From contig NZ_QZEY01000015.1 of NCBI RefSeq assembly GCF_003594875.1, forward strand, positions 144,805-208,804: a stretch of DNA of 64,000 nucleotides, given 5' to 3'. The notes under the pieces are model-generated. The model did not search any database. It saw only the letters and a list, made by a program, of their open reading frames with translations, and was not told the origin of the DNA. The first letter of the stretch is position 1. Every line of letters starts with the position of its first letter. The DNA comes from Bailinhaonella thermotolerans. GTDB lineage: Bacteria; Actinomycetota; Actinomycetes; Streptosporangiales; Streptosporangiaceae. This document shows positions 53,617 to 62,056 of the stretch, piece by piece. A program made the translations under genes and the position numbers.

Positions 53617-53637
53617 GGCGCCCCTCGGCGGGGCGCC
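53617..53637 (+). terminator. Attenuator-like hairpin before cysO
   Basis: Perfect 8-bp all-GC stem GGCGCCCC / GGGGCGCC with loop TCGGC, 4 nt after the small ORF stop and 73 bp before cysO. It is followed by TGGTTCCCC rather than a U tract, so attenuation is a hypothesis. Confidence 0.5.
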
Positions 53638-53710
53638 TGGTTCCCCGCCGCTGGAATCCCCCGCCCGCGGGCGCTGTTGTGCGCCCATAGGCACGACGAT
53701 GGAGACTGTC

Positions 53711-53983
53711 ATGGCTATCGAGGTTCGAATCCCGACGATCCTGCGCACCTACACCGACGGCGCCAAGGCCGTGGAGGGCAAGGGCGGCACGCTCGACGAG
53801 CTGATCGGCGACCTGGACGCCCGCCACCCGGGCCTGCGGGACCGGCTGGTCGAGGGCGAGGGGCTGCGCCGCTTCGTCAACGTCTACCTGAACGACGAGG
53901 ACGTCCGCTTCCTGGGCGGCCTGTCCACCCCCGTCGCCGACGGCGACACCGTCACCGTGCTGCCGGCCGTCGCGGGCGGCTGA
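53711..53983 (+). CDS. cysO: Sulfur carrier protein CysO (MoaD/ThiS fold)
   Basis: A 90-residue ubiquitin-like sulfur carrier that donates thiocarboxylate sulfur to CysM. It ends in the required Gly-Gly (LPAVAGG) and has the pattern RIPTILRTYTDG and RFVNVYLNDEDVRFLGGL. ATG 53711 follows GGAGA; ATG 53699 is an in-frame alternative. It is 6 bp before cysM. Confidence 0.93.
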   Translation: MAIEVRIPTILRTYTDGAKAVEGKGGTLDELIGDLDARHPGLRDRLVEGEGLRRFVNVYLNDEDVRFLGGLSTPVADGDTVTVLPAVAGG

Positions 53984-54937
<954 letters not shown>

Positions 54938-55076
54938 CCCGCCCGGCCCTCCCGCCCGCGTCCCTCCCCCGGGAGCCGGAAAGTGGCGGGGGCCACAGCG
55001 GATCTTGCTAGGGGTGGCGGGCGGGGCGTCTGTATTGTTGGGGCACTCCCGAATTTTGTTCGAGTAGAGGGCCCGG

Positions 55077-55871
55077 ATGACGAAGTTCGACGAAGCGACT
55101 CAGGCCCATCGGGTGGACGAGAACACCTACGACGTCTGCCTCGACCCCGGATTCGCGATCGGGCAGGCTCTCAACGGCGGCTACCTGCTGGCCGTGCTGC
55201 TGAGGGCCGTGACCGACGCCTCGCCGCACGCCCATCCCGTCTCGACCAGCGCCCAGTTCCTCCGCGTCCCCGTCACCGGGCCCGCACAGGTGGAGCTGGC
55301 CCCGCTCAAGGCCGGCCGCACCGCCGCGATGACCCGCGCGACGCTCGTCCAGGACGGGCGGCCCGTGCTGGAGACGTTGGTCACCACCGCGACCCTCGAC
55401 CCGGACGCCGAGCCCGTCTGGACCGGCGACCCGGCCGCCGCGCTGCCCCCGGTGGAGGACTGCGTCACGCTGCCGCCGCCCAAGCCCGAGTCCAACATGA
55501 CGCTCAACGACAAGATGGACCTGCGCTTCGACCCGCCGTCGCTGGGCTGGCTGCGCGGGGAGCCCATCGGGCGGCCGGAGATGCGGGCGTACTTCCGGCT
55601 GGCCGAGGAGCAGGACCCCGACCCCTACGTCATCGCGCTCGCCGTGGACGCGCTCCCCCCGACGGTGTTCTCGCTGGGCGCCCGGGGCTGGGCCCCGACG
55701 GTGGAGCTGACCTGGCACCTGCGCGCCCTGCCCGCGCCCGGCTGGCTCACGCTGCTCGGCAGCGGCCGGCTGGTCCGCGACGGCTGGTTCGACGAGGAGG
55801 TCGAGGTCTGGGACTCCGCCGGCCGCCTGGTCGCCCAGTCCCGCCAGCTCGCCCGCGTCGGCCGGGGCTGA
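55077..55871 (+). CDS. TesB-like acyl-CoA thioesterase family protein
   Basis: A 264-residue double-hotdog protein with the family features GFAIGQALNGGYLLAVLLRA and late VELTWHLRALPAPGWL, then DGWFDEEVEVWDSAGRLVAQ. Such proteins cleave acyl-CoA thioesters; the chain length is unknown. GAGGG precedes ATG 55077. It separates the cysteine genes from murI. Confidence 0.85.
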   Translation: MTKFDEATQAHRVDENTYDVCLDPGFAIGQALNGGYLLAVLLRAVTDASPHAHPVSTSAQFLRVPVTGPAQVELAPLKAGRTAAMTRATLVQDGRPVLETLVTTATLDPDAEPVWTGDPAAALPPVEDCVTLPPPKPESNMTLNDKMDLRFDPPSLGWLRGEPIGRPEMRAYFRLAEEQDPDPYVIALAVDALPPTVFSLGARGWAPTVELTWHLRALPAPGWLTLLGSGRLVRDGWFDEEVEVWDSAGRLVAQSRQLARVGRG

Positions 55872-56126
55872 CCCCTTCCGGTCGCCGGGTACGGCGCGCC
55901 GCCCCGCGCTCCCGCCCGGCCCGGTCCCGGCCGCCCGGCCGGACCGAGGTCGTACGGCGCGGCGGGCCCACGCCGCGCGGCGGGCTCGTGCCGTACGGCG
56001 GGCCGCGCTCCGGCCGTACGGCACGCCGGGGCCCGGGCGGGGGCCTGCCGGGTGTGACCGGTCCGACGGGTGGGCGGGGACGGGCAGGGGGTGAAAGGGG
56101 AGTAACGTGAAGCCGATCTGTGGACT
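55872..56126. other. Gap upstream of murI with GCCGTACGGC elements
   Basis: Contains CCGTACGG at 55991 and 56014 and related GTCGTACGGC at 55952, plus a ribosome binding site and 7-codon frame (GTG 56107, VKPICGL, TGA at 56128-56130) that overlaps the murI ATG. No other coding potential. Confidence 0.5.
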
Positions 56127-56969
56127 ATGACGTATTTGGTCATGCGGGGGGCGTCTACCTTGGAAAACGTGCGCGAAGCGAGCCTGGGGATCTTCGACAG
56201 CGGGGTGGGCGGGCTGACCGTCGCGCGGGCGGTCATGGACCAGCTCCCGCACGAGCCGATCACCTACATGGCCGACACCGCGCGCCTGCCGTACGGACCC
56301 AAGAGCATCGCCGAGGTGCGCGCGGCCGCCCTCGAATGCCTGGACCACCTCGTCGAGCAGGGCGTGAAGATGCTCGTCATCGCGTGCAACACGGCGAGCT
56401 CGGCGGTGCTGCGCGACGCCCGCGAGCGGTACGACGTGCCCGTCGTGGAGGTCATCCAGCCCGCCGCGCGGCGGGCCGTGCGCGCCACCCGCAACGGGAG
56501 GGTCGGCGTGATCGCGACCCGTGCCACCATCGCGTCCATGTCGTACGACGACGCGTTCGCCGCCGCGCCGCACGTCAACCTCACGCGCGTGGCCGCGCCG
56601 CGGCTGGTTGAGTTCGTGGAGCGGGGGGAGACGATGAGTGAGGAGCTCATCGAGGTGACGCGCGAGTATCTCCAGCCCGTGCTGACGGGCGGGTGCGACA
56701 CGCTGATCCTCGGCTGCACGCACTACCCCCTGCTCACCGGGGCCATCTCCTATGTCGTCGGCGACTCCGTGACGCTGGTGTCCAGCGCGGAGGAGACCGC
56801 CAAGGACGTCTACCGCATCTTGCACGACCGGGGAATGGCCCGGGACTCCACGCCGGAGCCGCCGGCCCACCGATTCCTCGCGACGGGGGACACCACCTTG
56901 TTCGCCACGCTGGGGCGCAGGTTCCTGGGGCCGGAGATCCAGGCCGTGCAACTGGCGCCCGTGGGTTAG
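56127..56969 (+). CDS. murI: Glutamate racemase
   Basis: Converts L- to D-glutamate for peptidoglycan, 280 residues. The catalytic cysteines are Cys87 (VIACNTASS) and Cys197 ([10 protein letters not shown]), and [12 protein letters not shown] and [11 protein letters not shown] are conserved. The N terminus may begin at ATG 56127 or ATG 56142. A 7-codon frame ends by overlapping ATG 56127 and may couple translation. It is followed by the MBL gene after 30 bp. Confidence 0.94.
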   Translation: MTYLVMRGASTLENVREASLGIFDSGVGGLTVARAVMDQLPHEPITYMADTARLPYGPKSIAEVRAAALECLDHLVEQGVKMLVIACNTASSAVLRDARERYDVPVVEVIQPAARRAVRATRNGRVGVIATRATIASMSYDDAFAAAPHVNLTRVAAPRLVEFVERGETMSEELIEVTREYLQPVLTGGCDTLILGCTHYPLLTGAISYVVGDSVTLVSSAEETAKDVYRILHDRGMARDSTPEPPAHRFLATGDTTLFATLGRRFLGPEIQAVQLAPVG

Positions 56970-56999
56970 GAGACGACCGAGAAGGAGGAGGCGGCGCCG

Positions 57000-57743
57000 A
57001 TGCGGCTCACGATCATTGGATGCGCCGGGAGCTTTCCGGGGCCGGACAGCCCGGCGTCCTGCTATCTCTTCGAGGCCGAGGGCTTCTCGATGCTGCTCGA
57101 CCTGGGCAACGGCGCGCTCGGCGCGCTCCAGCGCCACCACGGGCTCTACGACGTGGACGCGATCTGCCTGTCCCACCTGCACGCCGACCACTGCCTCGAC
57201 CTGTGCTCGTACCACGTCGTGCGCACCTACACCCCGCAAGGCCCCCTCGACCGCGTGCCGGTGTACGCCCCGGCCGACGCACCCCGCCGCCTGGCCGCGG
57301 CGTACGGCATGCCGGAGGAGCCTGGGCTGGAGAAGGCGTTCGACTTCCGGACGCTCGGCGAAGGCACGCGCCGGATCGGGCCGTTCGAGGTCACCACGGC
57401 GCGCATGAACCACCCCGTCGAGACGTACGGCTTCCGCGTCTCCCACGGCGGCCGCTCCATCGCCTACTCCGCCGACACCGGCGAGTCCGAGGCCCTGGTA
57501 CGGCTGGCGCGCGGCGCGGACGTGCTGCTGTGCGAGGCGTCGTTCCTCGACGTCCCGAACCTGCCGACCGACCTCCACCTGACCGGGCGCCAGGCCGCCG
57601 AGCACGCGGCCGAGGCCGGGGCGAAGACCCTCGTCCTCACCCACCTCGTCCCCTGGTTCGACCCCCGGGACATCCTGCGGGACGCGCGGACGGCGGGTTA
57701 CGAGGGGCGGATCGAGCTGGCGAGAAGCGGCGCCACGTACTGA
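57000..57743 (+). CDS. MBL-fold hydrolase (Rv1339-like cyclic nucleotide phosphodiesterase)
   Basis: A 247-residue metallo-beta-lactamase-fold protein. HLHADHC gives His59 in LSHLHADH, His61, Asp63 and His64; MNHPVETYGFRV, SADTG and THLVPWFDP complete the two-metal site. The M. tuberculosis homologue at the same position (Rv1339) is reported to degrade cyclic AMP, so a cyclic nucleotide role is plausible. AAGGAGGAG lies 9 nt before ATG 57000. Confidence 0.88.
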   Translation: MRLTIIGCAGSFPGPDSPASCYLFEAEGFSMLLDLGNGALGALQRHHGLYDVDAICLSHLHADHCLDLCSYHVVRTYTPQGPLDRVPVYAPADAPRRLAAAYGMPEEPGLEKAFDFRTLGEGTRRIGPFEVTTARMNHPVETYGFRVSHGGRSIAYSADTGESEALVRLARGADVLLCEASFLDVPNLPTDLHLTGRQAAEHAAEAGAKTLVLTHLVPWFDPRDILRDARTAGYEGRIELARSGATY

Positions 57744-58185
57744 GGCCGCTTCCCCGCGTGCTTCTCGGAGGGGTTCTTCCGGATTCTTCTCCTTGGGGCG
57801 GTTCGGCGGGCGGGGGCCGTGCCGGTCTCCGGGGCGCGGCGGGGGCGGGGCCGCACCGGTCCCGTGGGGCGGATCGGAGGGTGCGGGCCGTACCGGTTCC
57901 GCCGGGCGGGTGGGGGGTGGGGCCGCACCGGTCCCGAGGCGTTCGTCCTGGCGCGGGCGACGGGGAGCCAGGCACGTCGCGGCTGCTTCTCGTGGGGGCG
58001 GGGTGCCCGCAGGGGCGGGCGCGGACACCGGTGATTCGTCCGTCCGGCCCGGCGCGGCCGTACGGCGGGCGGGAGACCCGGCCGGCGCGGGGAGGGGCGC
58101 GCGGGCGGCGGGCGGGGCGCGCGGGCTCCGGCCGGGAGTGGTGTCAGTGGGCGGGATGGCTGATCACCGGCGCTAGGCTGGGGGA
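57744..58185. other. 442-bp repeat-containing gap before rph
   Basis: Holds repeated GGGGCCGCACCGGTCCCG blocks (about 57850 and 57921) and copy C of the ~136-bp dispersed repeat (57931-58066). A -10-like TAGGCT (58174-58179) and GGGGGA lie directly before the rph ATG. No gene is seen. Confidence 0.6.
57931..58066 (+). repeat. ~136-bp dispersed repeat, copy C
   Basis: Begins GTCCCGAGGC and ends GCCGTACGGC; aligns along its length to 60566-60702, sharing GGCTGCTTC, TGCCCG, GGACACC and other blocks. Confidence 0.7.
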
Positions 58186-58905
58186 ATGGCTCGCTCCGAT
58201 GGACGTAATCCCGATCAGCTCCGCCCGGTCTCGATCCAGCGCGGCTGGCTCAAGCAGGCCGAGGGATCGGTGCTGGTGGAGTTCGGCGGCACGCGCGTGC
58301 TCTGCGCGGCGACGGTGCAGGGCGAGGTGCCGCGGTGGCGGCGGGGGAGCGGGCTCGGCTGGGTCACCGCCGAGTACTCCATGCTGCCCCGCGCGACGAA
58401 CACCCGGAACGACCGCGAGTCGGTGCGCGGCAAGATCGGCGGGCGGACCCACGAGATCTCCCGGCTGATCGGGCGCTCGCTGCGGGCCTGCGTGGACTAC
58501 AAGGCGCTGGGCGAGAACAGCATCGTCCTCGACTGCGACGTCCTCCAGGCCGACGGCGGCACGCGCACGGCGGCGATCACCGGCGCCTACGTCGCGCTGG
58601 CCGACGCGATCGCCTGGATGACCGAGCGCCGGATGTGCCCGGGCAAGCCGCTGATCAACTCGGTGGCGGCGGTCAGCGTCGGCGTGGTGAAGGGCGAGCC
58701 GCTGCTCGACCTCTGCTACACCGAGGACGTCGCGGCCGACACCGACATGAACGTCGTGATGACCGGCGACGGCGCGTTCGTCGAGGTCCAGGGCACGGCC
58801 GAGGCGACGCCGTTCGACCGCGCGACGCTCGACCGCCTCCTCGACCTGGCCGTGGCCGGCTGCGAGGAACTCACCCTGCTCCAGCGGGAGGCTCTGTCCG
58901 CATGA
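58186..58905 (+). CDS. rph: Ribonuclease PH
   Basis: Phosphorolytic 3'-5' exoribonuclease that trims tRNA, 239 residues. [20 protein letters not shown] and [11 protein letters not shown] are family motifs, and [15 protein letters not shown] with RSLRACVDY line the phosphate/active site. Its stop overlaps rdgB (ATGA). Confidence 0.95.
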   Translation: MARSDGRNPDQLRPVSIQRGWLKQAEGSVLVEFGGTRVLCAATVQGEVPRWRRGSGLGWVTAEYSMLPRATNTRNDRESVRGKIGGRTHEISRLIGRSLRACVDYKALGENSIVLDCDVLQADGGTRTAAITGAYVALADAIAWMTERRMCPGKPLINSVAAVSVGVVKGEPLLDLCYTEDVAADTDMNVVMTGDGAFVEVQGTAEATPFDRATLDRLLDLAVAGCEELTLLQREALSA

Positions 58906-59498
58906 TCGTCCTCGCCACCCGCAACCAGGGCAAGATCGCCGAGCTCCGCGACATCCTCGCCGAGGCGGGCCTGACGCGGCCCCTCGTCGGCCTGGAGGAC
59001 TACCCCGAGATCGGCGAAATCCCCGAGACCGGCCTCACGTTCACCGAGAACGCCCTGATCAAGGCGCACGCCGTCGCGAAGGCCACCGGCCTGCCCGCGA
59101 TCGCCGACGACAGCGGCCTGTGCGTCGACGCCCTCAACGGCATGCCCGGCGTCTTCTCCGCCCGCTGGTCCGGCGTCCACGGCGACGACAAGGCCAATCT
59201 CGACCTCCTCCTCGCCCAGATCGGCGACGTCCCCGACGAGCACCGCGCCGCGCACTTCGCCTGCGCCGCCGCCCTGGCCCTCCCCGACGGCACCGAGCGC
59301 GTCGCCGAGGGCCGCCTGGAGGGCCGCGTCATCCGCGCCCCGCGCGGCACCGGCGGCTTCGGCTACGACCCCATCCTCGTCCCCGACGGCGACACCCGCA
59401 CCACCGCCGAGCTCACCCCCGAAGAGAAGAACGCCATCAGCCACCGAGGCCGCGCCTTCCGGGCCCTGGCCCCCCAAATAGCCACCCTCCTGACCTGA
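58902..59498 (+). CDS. rdgB: Non-canonical purine NTP pyrophosphatase
   Basis: Ham1/RdgB enzyme of 198 residues that removes dITP and [37 protein letters not shown] and GFGYDPI are the expected nucleotide and metal motifs, with the ending SHRGRAF. It is coupled to rph and followed 13 bp later by the repeat hairpin at 59511. Confidence 0.95.
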   Translation: MIVLATRNQGKIAELRDILAEAGLTRPLVGLEDYPEIGEIPETGLTFTENALIKAHAVAKATGLPAIADDSGLCVDALNGMPGVFSARWSGVHGDDKANLDLLLAQIGDVPDEHRAAHFACAAALALPDGTERVAEGRLEGRVIRAPRGTGGFGYDPILVPDGDTRTTAELTPEEKNAISHRGRAFRALAPQIATLLT

Positions 59499-59510
59499 CC
59501 CTTCCCCGCC

Positions 59511-59556
59511 GTGATCATGCGGTTTGAACACACCCGTGACCAAACCGCATGATCAC
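59511..59556. repeat. GTGATCATGC hairpin repeat, copy 2 (rdgB terminator)
   Basis: Perfect 15-bp stem GTGATCATGCGGTTT (59511-59525) and its complement (59542-59556), 13 bp after the rdgB stop. It is probably the operon terminator. Confidence 0.88.
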
Positions 59557-59674
59557 ACCTCGCGTGCGGGGTCGCGGTCGCGCTCGCCCCGGCGTACGGC
59601 GTGGACGCGGACGTGCGGCTCGGGATCGCGGCGCTGCGACCCCTCAGCGCGGAGCGCCCAGGGGAAGGTTTCCC

Positions 59675-59763
59675 GCCGTACGGCTGGCGCGCTGTCCGAC
59701 GCCCGAATTCCTGCCGTCCACGCCAACCCCTTCAGGCAGTCCACCCCGACACGAAGCAGCCGC
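59675..59763 (-). repeat. Dispersed repeat, copy A (partial, inverted)
   Basis: Read on the minus strand it starts GCTGCTTCGTGTCGG and ends GCCGTACGGC; about 80% identical by eye to 60617-60702 and lacks the first ~50 bp of the repeat. Confidence 0.7.
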
Positions 59764-59896
59764 CCCGCGCCGAGTTCCCCGCGCCGAGTTCCCCGCCCTC
59801 CTCCTCGACCCGAATCCCCAGGGACCCCCACCCCACCCTCCCGCCACCTCCTCACAACCGCGCCACCACCCACCCCCAAAACCTCGCGGTGATCAC

Positions 59897-60024
59897 GTGT
59901 CACCTTCCCGGCCCGCCAAGGTCGGCGCCCTCGACGCGTCGATCCCCGGCACCTCGAAAACCTCGCGGTGATCTTGCAGTTTTAATCACAGGGTGTGCGC
60001 AAAACTGCATGATCACGGAGAGGG
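59897..60024 (+). repeat. 128-bp direct repeat, first unit, with hairpin copy 3
   Basis: Duplicated at 60222-60350. The last 74 bp (59951-60024) are identical in both. They hold arms GTGATCTTGCAGTTTT (59968-59983) and AAAACTGCATGATCAC (60001-60016), 15 of 16 paired. Confidence 0.9.
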
Positions 60025-60221
60025 CATGCGGCGGAAGGGGGTCCGCCGCCTGGGTTGGCACTGGCCGGCGCTCGCCGGTGCCTCGCGCGGCGCGGAGTTG
60101 GGGCTCGTGGGTCTTTGGCGGTCGGCCGACCCACTTCTGGGGTTTCGCCTACTCGGGGCAAAGTCTCGACGTGTTCGCCGACCGGTTCCCGCTGTGCGCC
60201 GAAAGCCCGGAAGCGAATCAG

Positions 60222-60350
60222 GTGTCACTTTCCCGGCTCGCCGAGGTCGGGCGCCCTCGACGCGTCGTTCCCCGGTACCTCGAAAACCTCGCGGTGATCT
60301 TGCAGTTTTAATCACAGGGTGTGCGCAAAACTGCATGATCACGGAGAGGG
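60222..60350 (+). repeat. 128-bp direct repeat, second unit, with hairpin copy 4
   Basis: Hairpin arms at 60294-60309 and 60327-60342. The 5' 50-60 bp differ from the first unit at several positions and by one inserted G, while the 3' 74 bp are identical, so selection or recent copying acts on the hairpin half. Confidence 0.9.
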
Positions 60351-60473
60351 AGGCGTGTGGTTGGAGAGGGCTCGCGTGGGTGCGGGCGGGCGGGCGTGAG
60401 CGGGTGGGGTGACGCGCGGTCCGGCTCGTGGGTCTTGGTGGCGGGTCACTTCCTTCTGGTGGTTCTCTTGGGC

Positions 60474-60528
60474 GGACTCGGACTCGGACTCGGACTCGGA
60501 CTCGGGCTCGGGCTCGGGCTCGGGGTCG
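60474..60528. repeat. GGACTC/GGGCTC hexamer tract
   Basis: About nine tandem hexamers, first GGACTC then GGGCTC, in non-coding DNA. Confidence 0.8.
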
Positions 60529-60565
60529 GTGTGCTTGGCTCCCCTTCCGTGTGGGGGTGGGGGCG

Positions 60566-60702
60566 GTCCCGAGGCTTTGGCCTTGCGCCGGGAACGGGGA
60601 GCCCGGCACGGGGAGGCTGCTTCATGTCGGCGCGGACTGCCCGAAGGGGTCGGCGTGGACACCAGAAATTCTCTGTGTCGGACACGGCGCTAGCCGTACG
60701 GC
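60566..60702 (+). repeat. ~136-bp dispersed repeat, copy B
   Basis: 137 bp from GTCCCGAGGC to GCCGTACGGC; best preserved copy, related to 57931-58066 (same strand) and 59675-59763 (opposite strand). Its terminal palindrome is the first unit of the tandem array that follows. Confidence 0.75.
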
Positions 60703-60856
60703 ATGGGGAGCGGCGGGGGTCGGGCCGTACGGCATGGGAGGCGGCGAGGGCCGGGCCGTACGGCATGGGAAGCGACGGGGGCCGGGCTGCACGGCATGGG
60801 GGGCGGAGGGGGTCGGGCCGTAGGGCATGGGAGACGGCCGTGGCTGGCCGTACGGC
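60693..60856 (+). repeat. ~31-bp tandem array bounded by GCCGTACGGC
   Basis: Units starting GCCGTACGGCATGG or variants at 60693, 60725, 60756, 60786, 60817 and 60847, each followed by GGGAGGCGGCG-like sequence. Confidence 0.8.
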
Positions 60857-60972
60857 CTAAACCGGGCCGGGGCCTTGCGAGAGGAGTTGTGGGGGCGGGC
60901 GGCCGTGCGGAGTTGGGGGCCGGGGTACCGAGCACGCGCGGTGTGGGCGTGCTTTCTACGGCATGAGCTGGG

Positions 60973-61767
60973 TCAGGGGGTGGGGAGGCAGGGGCCGGTG
61001 GGGGCGGGGCGGGTGGTGCGGCGGGCGTATTCGGTGAGGGCCGTGAGCTGTGCGGGGGTGGTGGCGTAGACGGTGCGGGGGCGGCCGGAGGTGGGGATGA
61101 AGAGGAGGCCGTAGACCTGGCCGCGGTCCGAGAGGAGCGGGGCGCCCTGCGTCGTGGGGGCGAGGCGCGCGGTGGCGGTCAGGACTTCGCGGCGAGTGTC
61201 CTGCTTGTCGTAGATGTCGGAGAGGGCGGCGATCCGGCGGGTGCGGAGCTGGACGGGGTCCGGCTGCGTGGGCTCGCCGTCCTGGAGGGCGGGGATGAAC
61301 GCGCGGGTCGCGGTGCGCCCGGCCGGGTCGAAGCGCAGGGGCTTGGCGGGGAGGCCGCGCACCCGCAGTACGGCGACGTCGCGCACGGGGTCGAAGCGCA
61401 CGACGGTGGCGGGGTACTCCCGGCCGGCCGAGGTCACCCGGAGCTGCCGCCGCACCCCGGCGACGGCGCGGGCGACGGTCAGCACGTGCTCCGGGGCGTA
61501 CACGAAACCGGTGCCCTCCGGCTGGCGCGCGCACTGCGGGGCCGAGCCGGTGATCCGGACCACCGAGGCCAGTGCCCGCCTGACCGCCGCCGGGGTGCGG
61601 GAGTCCGGCGCCGTGCGGGGGAGCGGCGCGGAGGACGGCGTGACCGTCGGCGAGGCGGAGGCGGTCCTCGGGCCCTCGGCCTCGGCGGGCGCGATCACGG
61701 CAGCCCAGGCGAAGAGTCCGGCGGCGATGAACGTCGCCACGATGAGATAGGGAAGGGCCGGCCGCAT
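60973..61767 (-). CDS. Secreted trypsin-fold protein lacking the catalytic triad
   Basis: A 264-residue protein with an N-terminal signal peptide or anchor (about 5-30) and a chymotrypsin-like domain similar to the MarP protease domain. Expected TNAHVVAG reads TVARAVAG (Arg100 for His) and GNSGGPLL reads TTQGAPLL (Gln207 for Ser); Asp130 in DVAVLRV remains. Two cysteines (79 and 260) may form the MarP-type disulfide. It should be inactive as a protease and may bind peptides. AGGAGG precedes ATG 61767. Confidence 0.8.
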   Translation of the reverse strand: MRPALPYLIVATFIAAGLFAWAAVIAPAEAEGPRTASASPTVTPSSAPLPRTAPDSRTPAAVRRALASVVRITGSAPQCARQPEGTGFVYAPEHVLTVARAVAGVRRQLRVTSAGREYPATVVRFDPVRDVAVLRVRGLPAKPLRFDPAGRTATRAFIPALQDGEPTQPDPVQLRTRRIAALSDIYDKQDTRREVLTATARLAPTTQGAPLLSDRGQVYGLLFIPTSGRPRTVYATTPAQLTALTEYARRTTRPAPTGPCLPTP

Positions 61768-61905
61768 GACGAGATCCTCCTAGGTCCGGCGAAGACTCTA
61801 GCCGCCACGGCCCCCGCATACGGAACTGCGCCTCCGAAGCCCCCGGAGAGGCGGTCTGCGGCCGGTTCCGCTTCTGGCGGTCGCCGCCCGGCGGCCGGTC
61901 CCCGT

Positions 61906-62024
61906 AGCCGGTCGGTCCCCGTGGCCGGTCGGTCCCCGTGGCCGGTCGGTCCCCGTATCCGGTGGGTTCCCCTGACCGGCCGGATCCGGTGGCCGATGGG
62001 TTCCCGTAACCGGTCGGTAAGGCG
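61906..62024. repeat. 17-bp minisatellite, about seven units
   Basis: Units like GGCCGGTCGGTCCCCGT start at 61906, 61923, 61940, 61957, 61974, 61991 and 62008, the later ones decayed, between the dead-protease gene and the divergent oxidoreductase gene. Confidence 0.8.
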
Positions 62025-62056
62025 CGGCGGGGGCGGGCGGGCGTACGGTCGCTTCC

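Larger units (their letters stand above)
59499..60972. other. 1.5-kb gene-free, repeat-rich island
   Basis: Between rdgB and the dead-protease gene I find three GTGATC hairpins, a 128-bp direct duplication, two copies of the ~136-bp dispersed repeat, a hexamer tract and a 31-bp tandem array, but no credible gene: open frames on both strands lack ribosome binding sites and biased third positions. It looks like a site where repeats gather. Confidence 0.75.

Noticed and set aside
60693..60856. CRISPR-like array in the repeat island
   Set aside because: The segments between palindromes are related to each other, not unique spacers, and no cas genes are present.
59499..60972. Mobile element with transposase
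   Set aside because: No transposase-like frame or flanking target duplication is seen; only short repeats.
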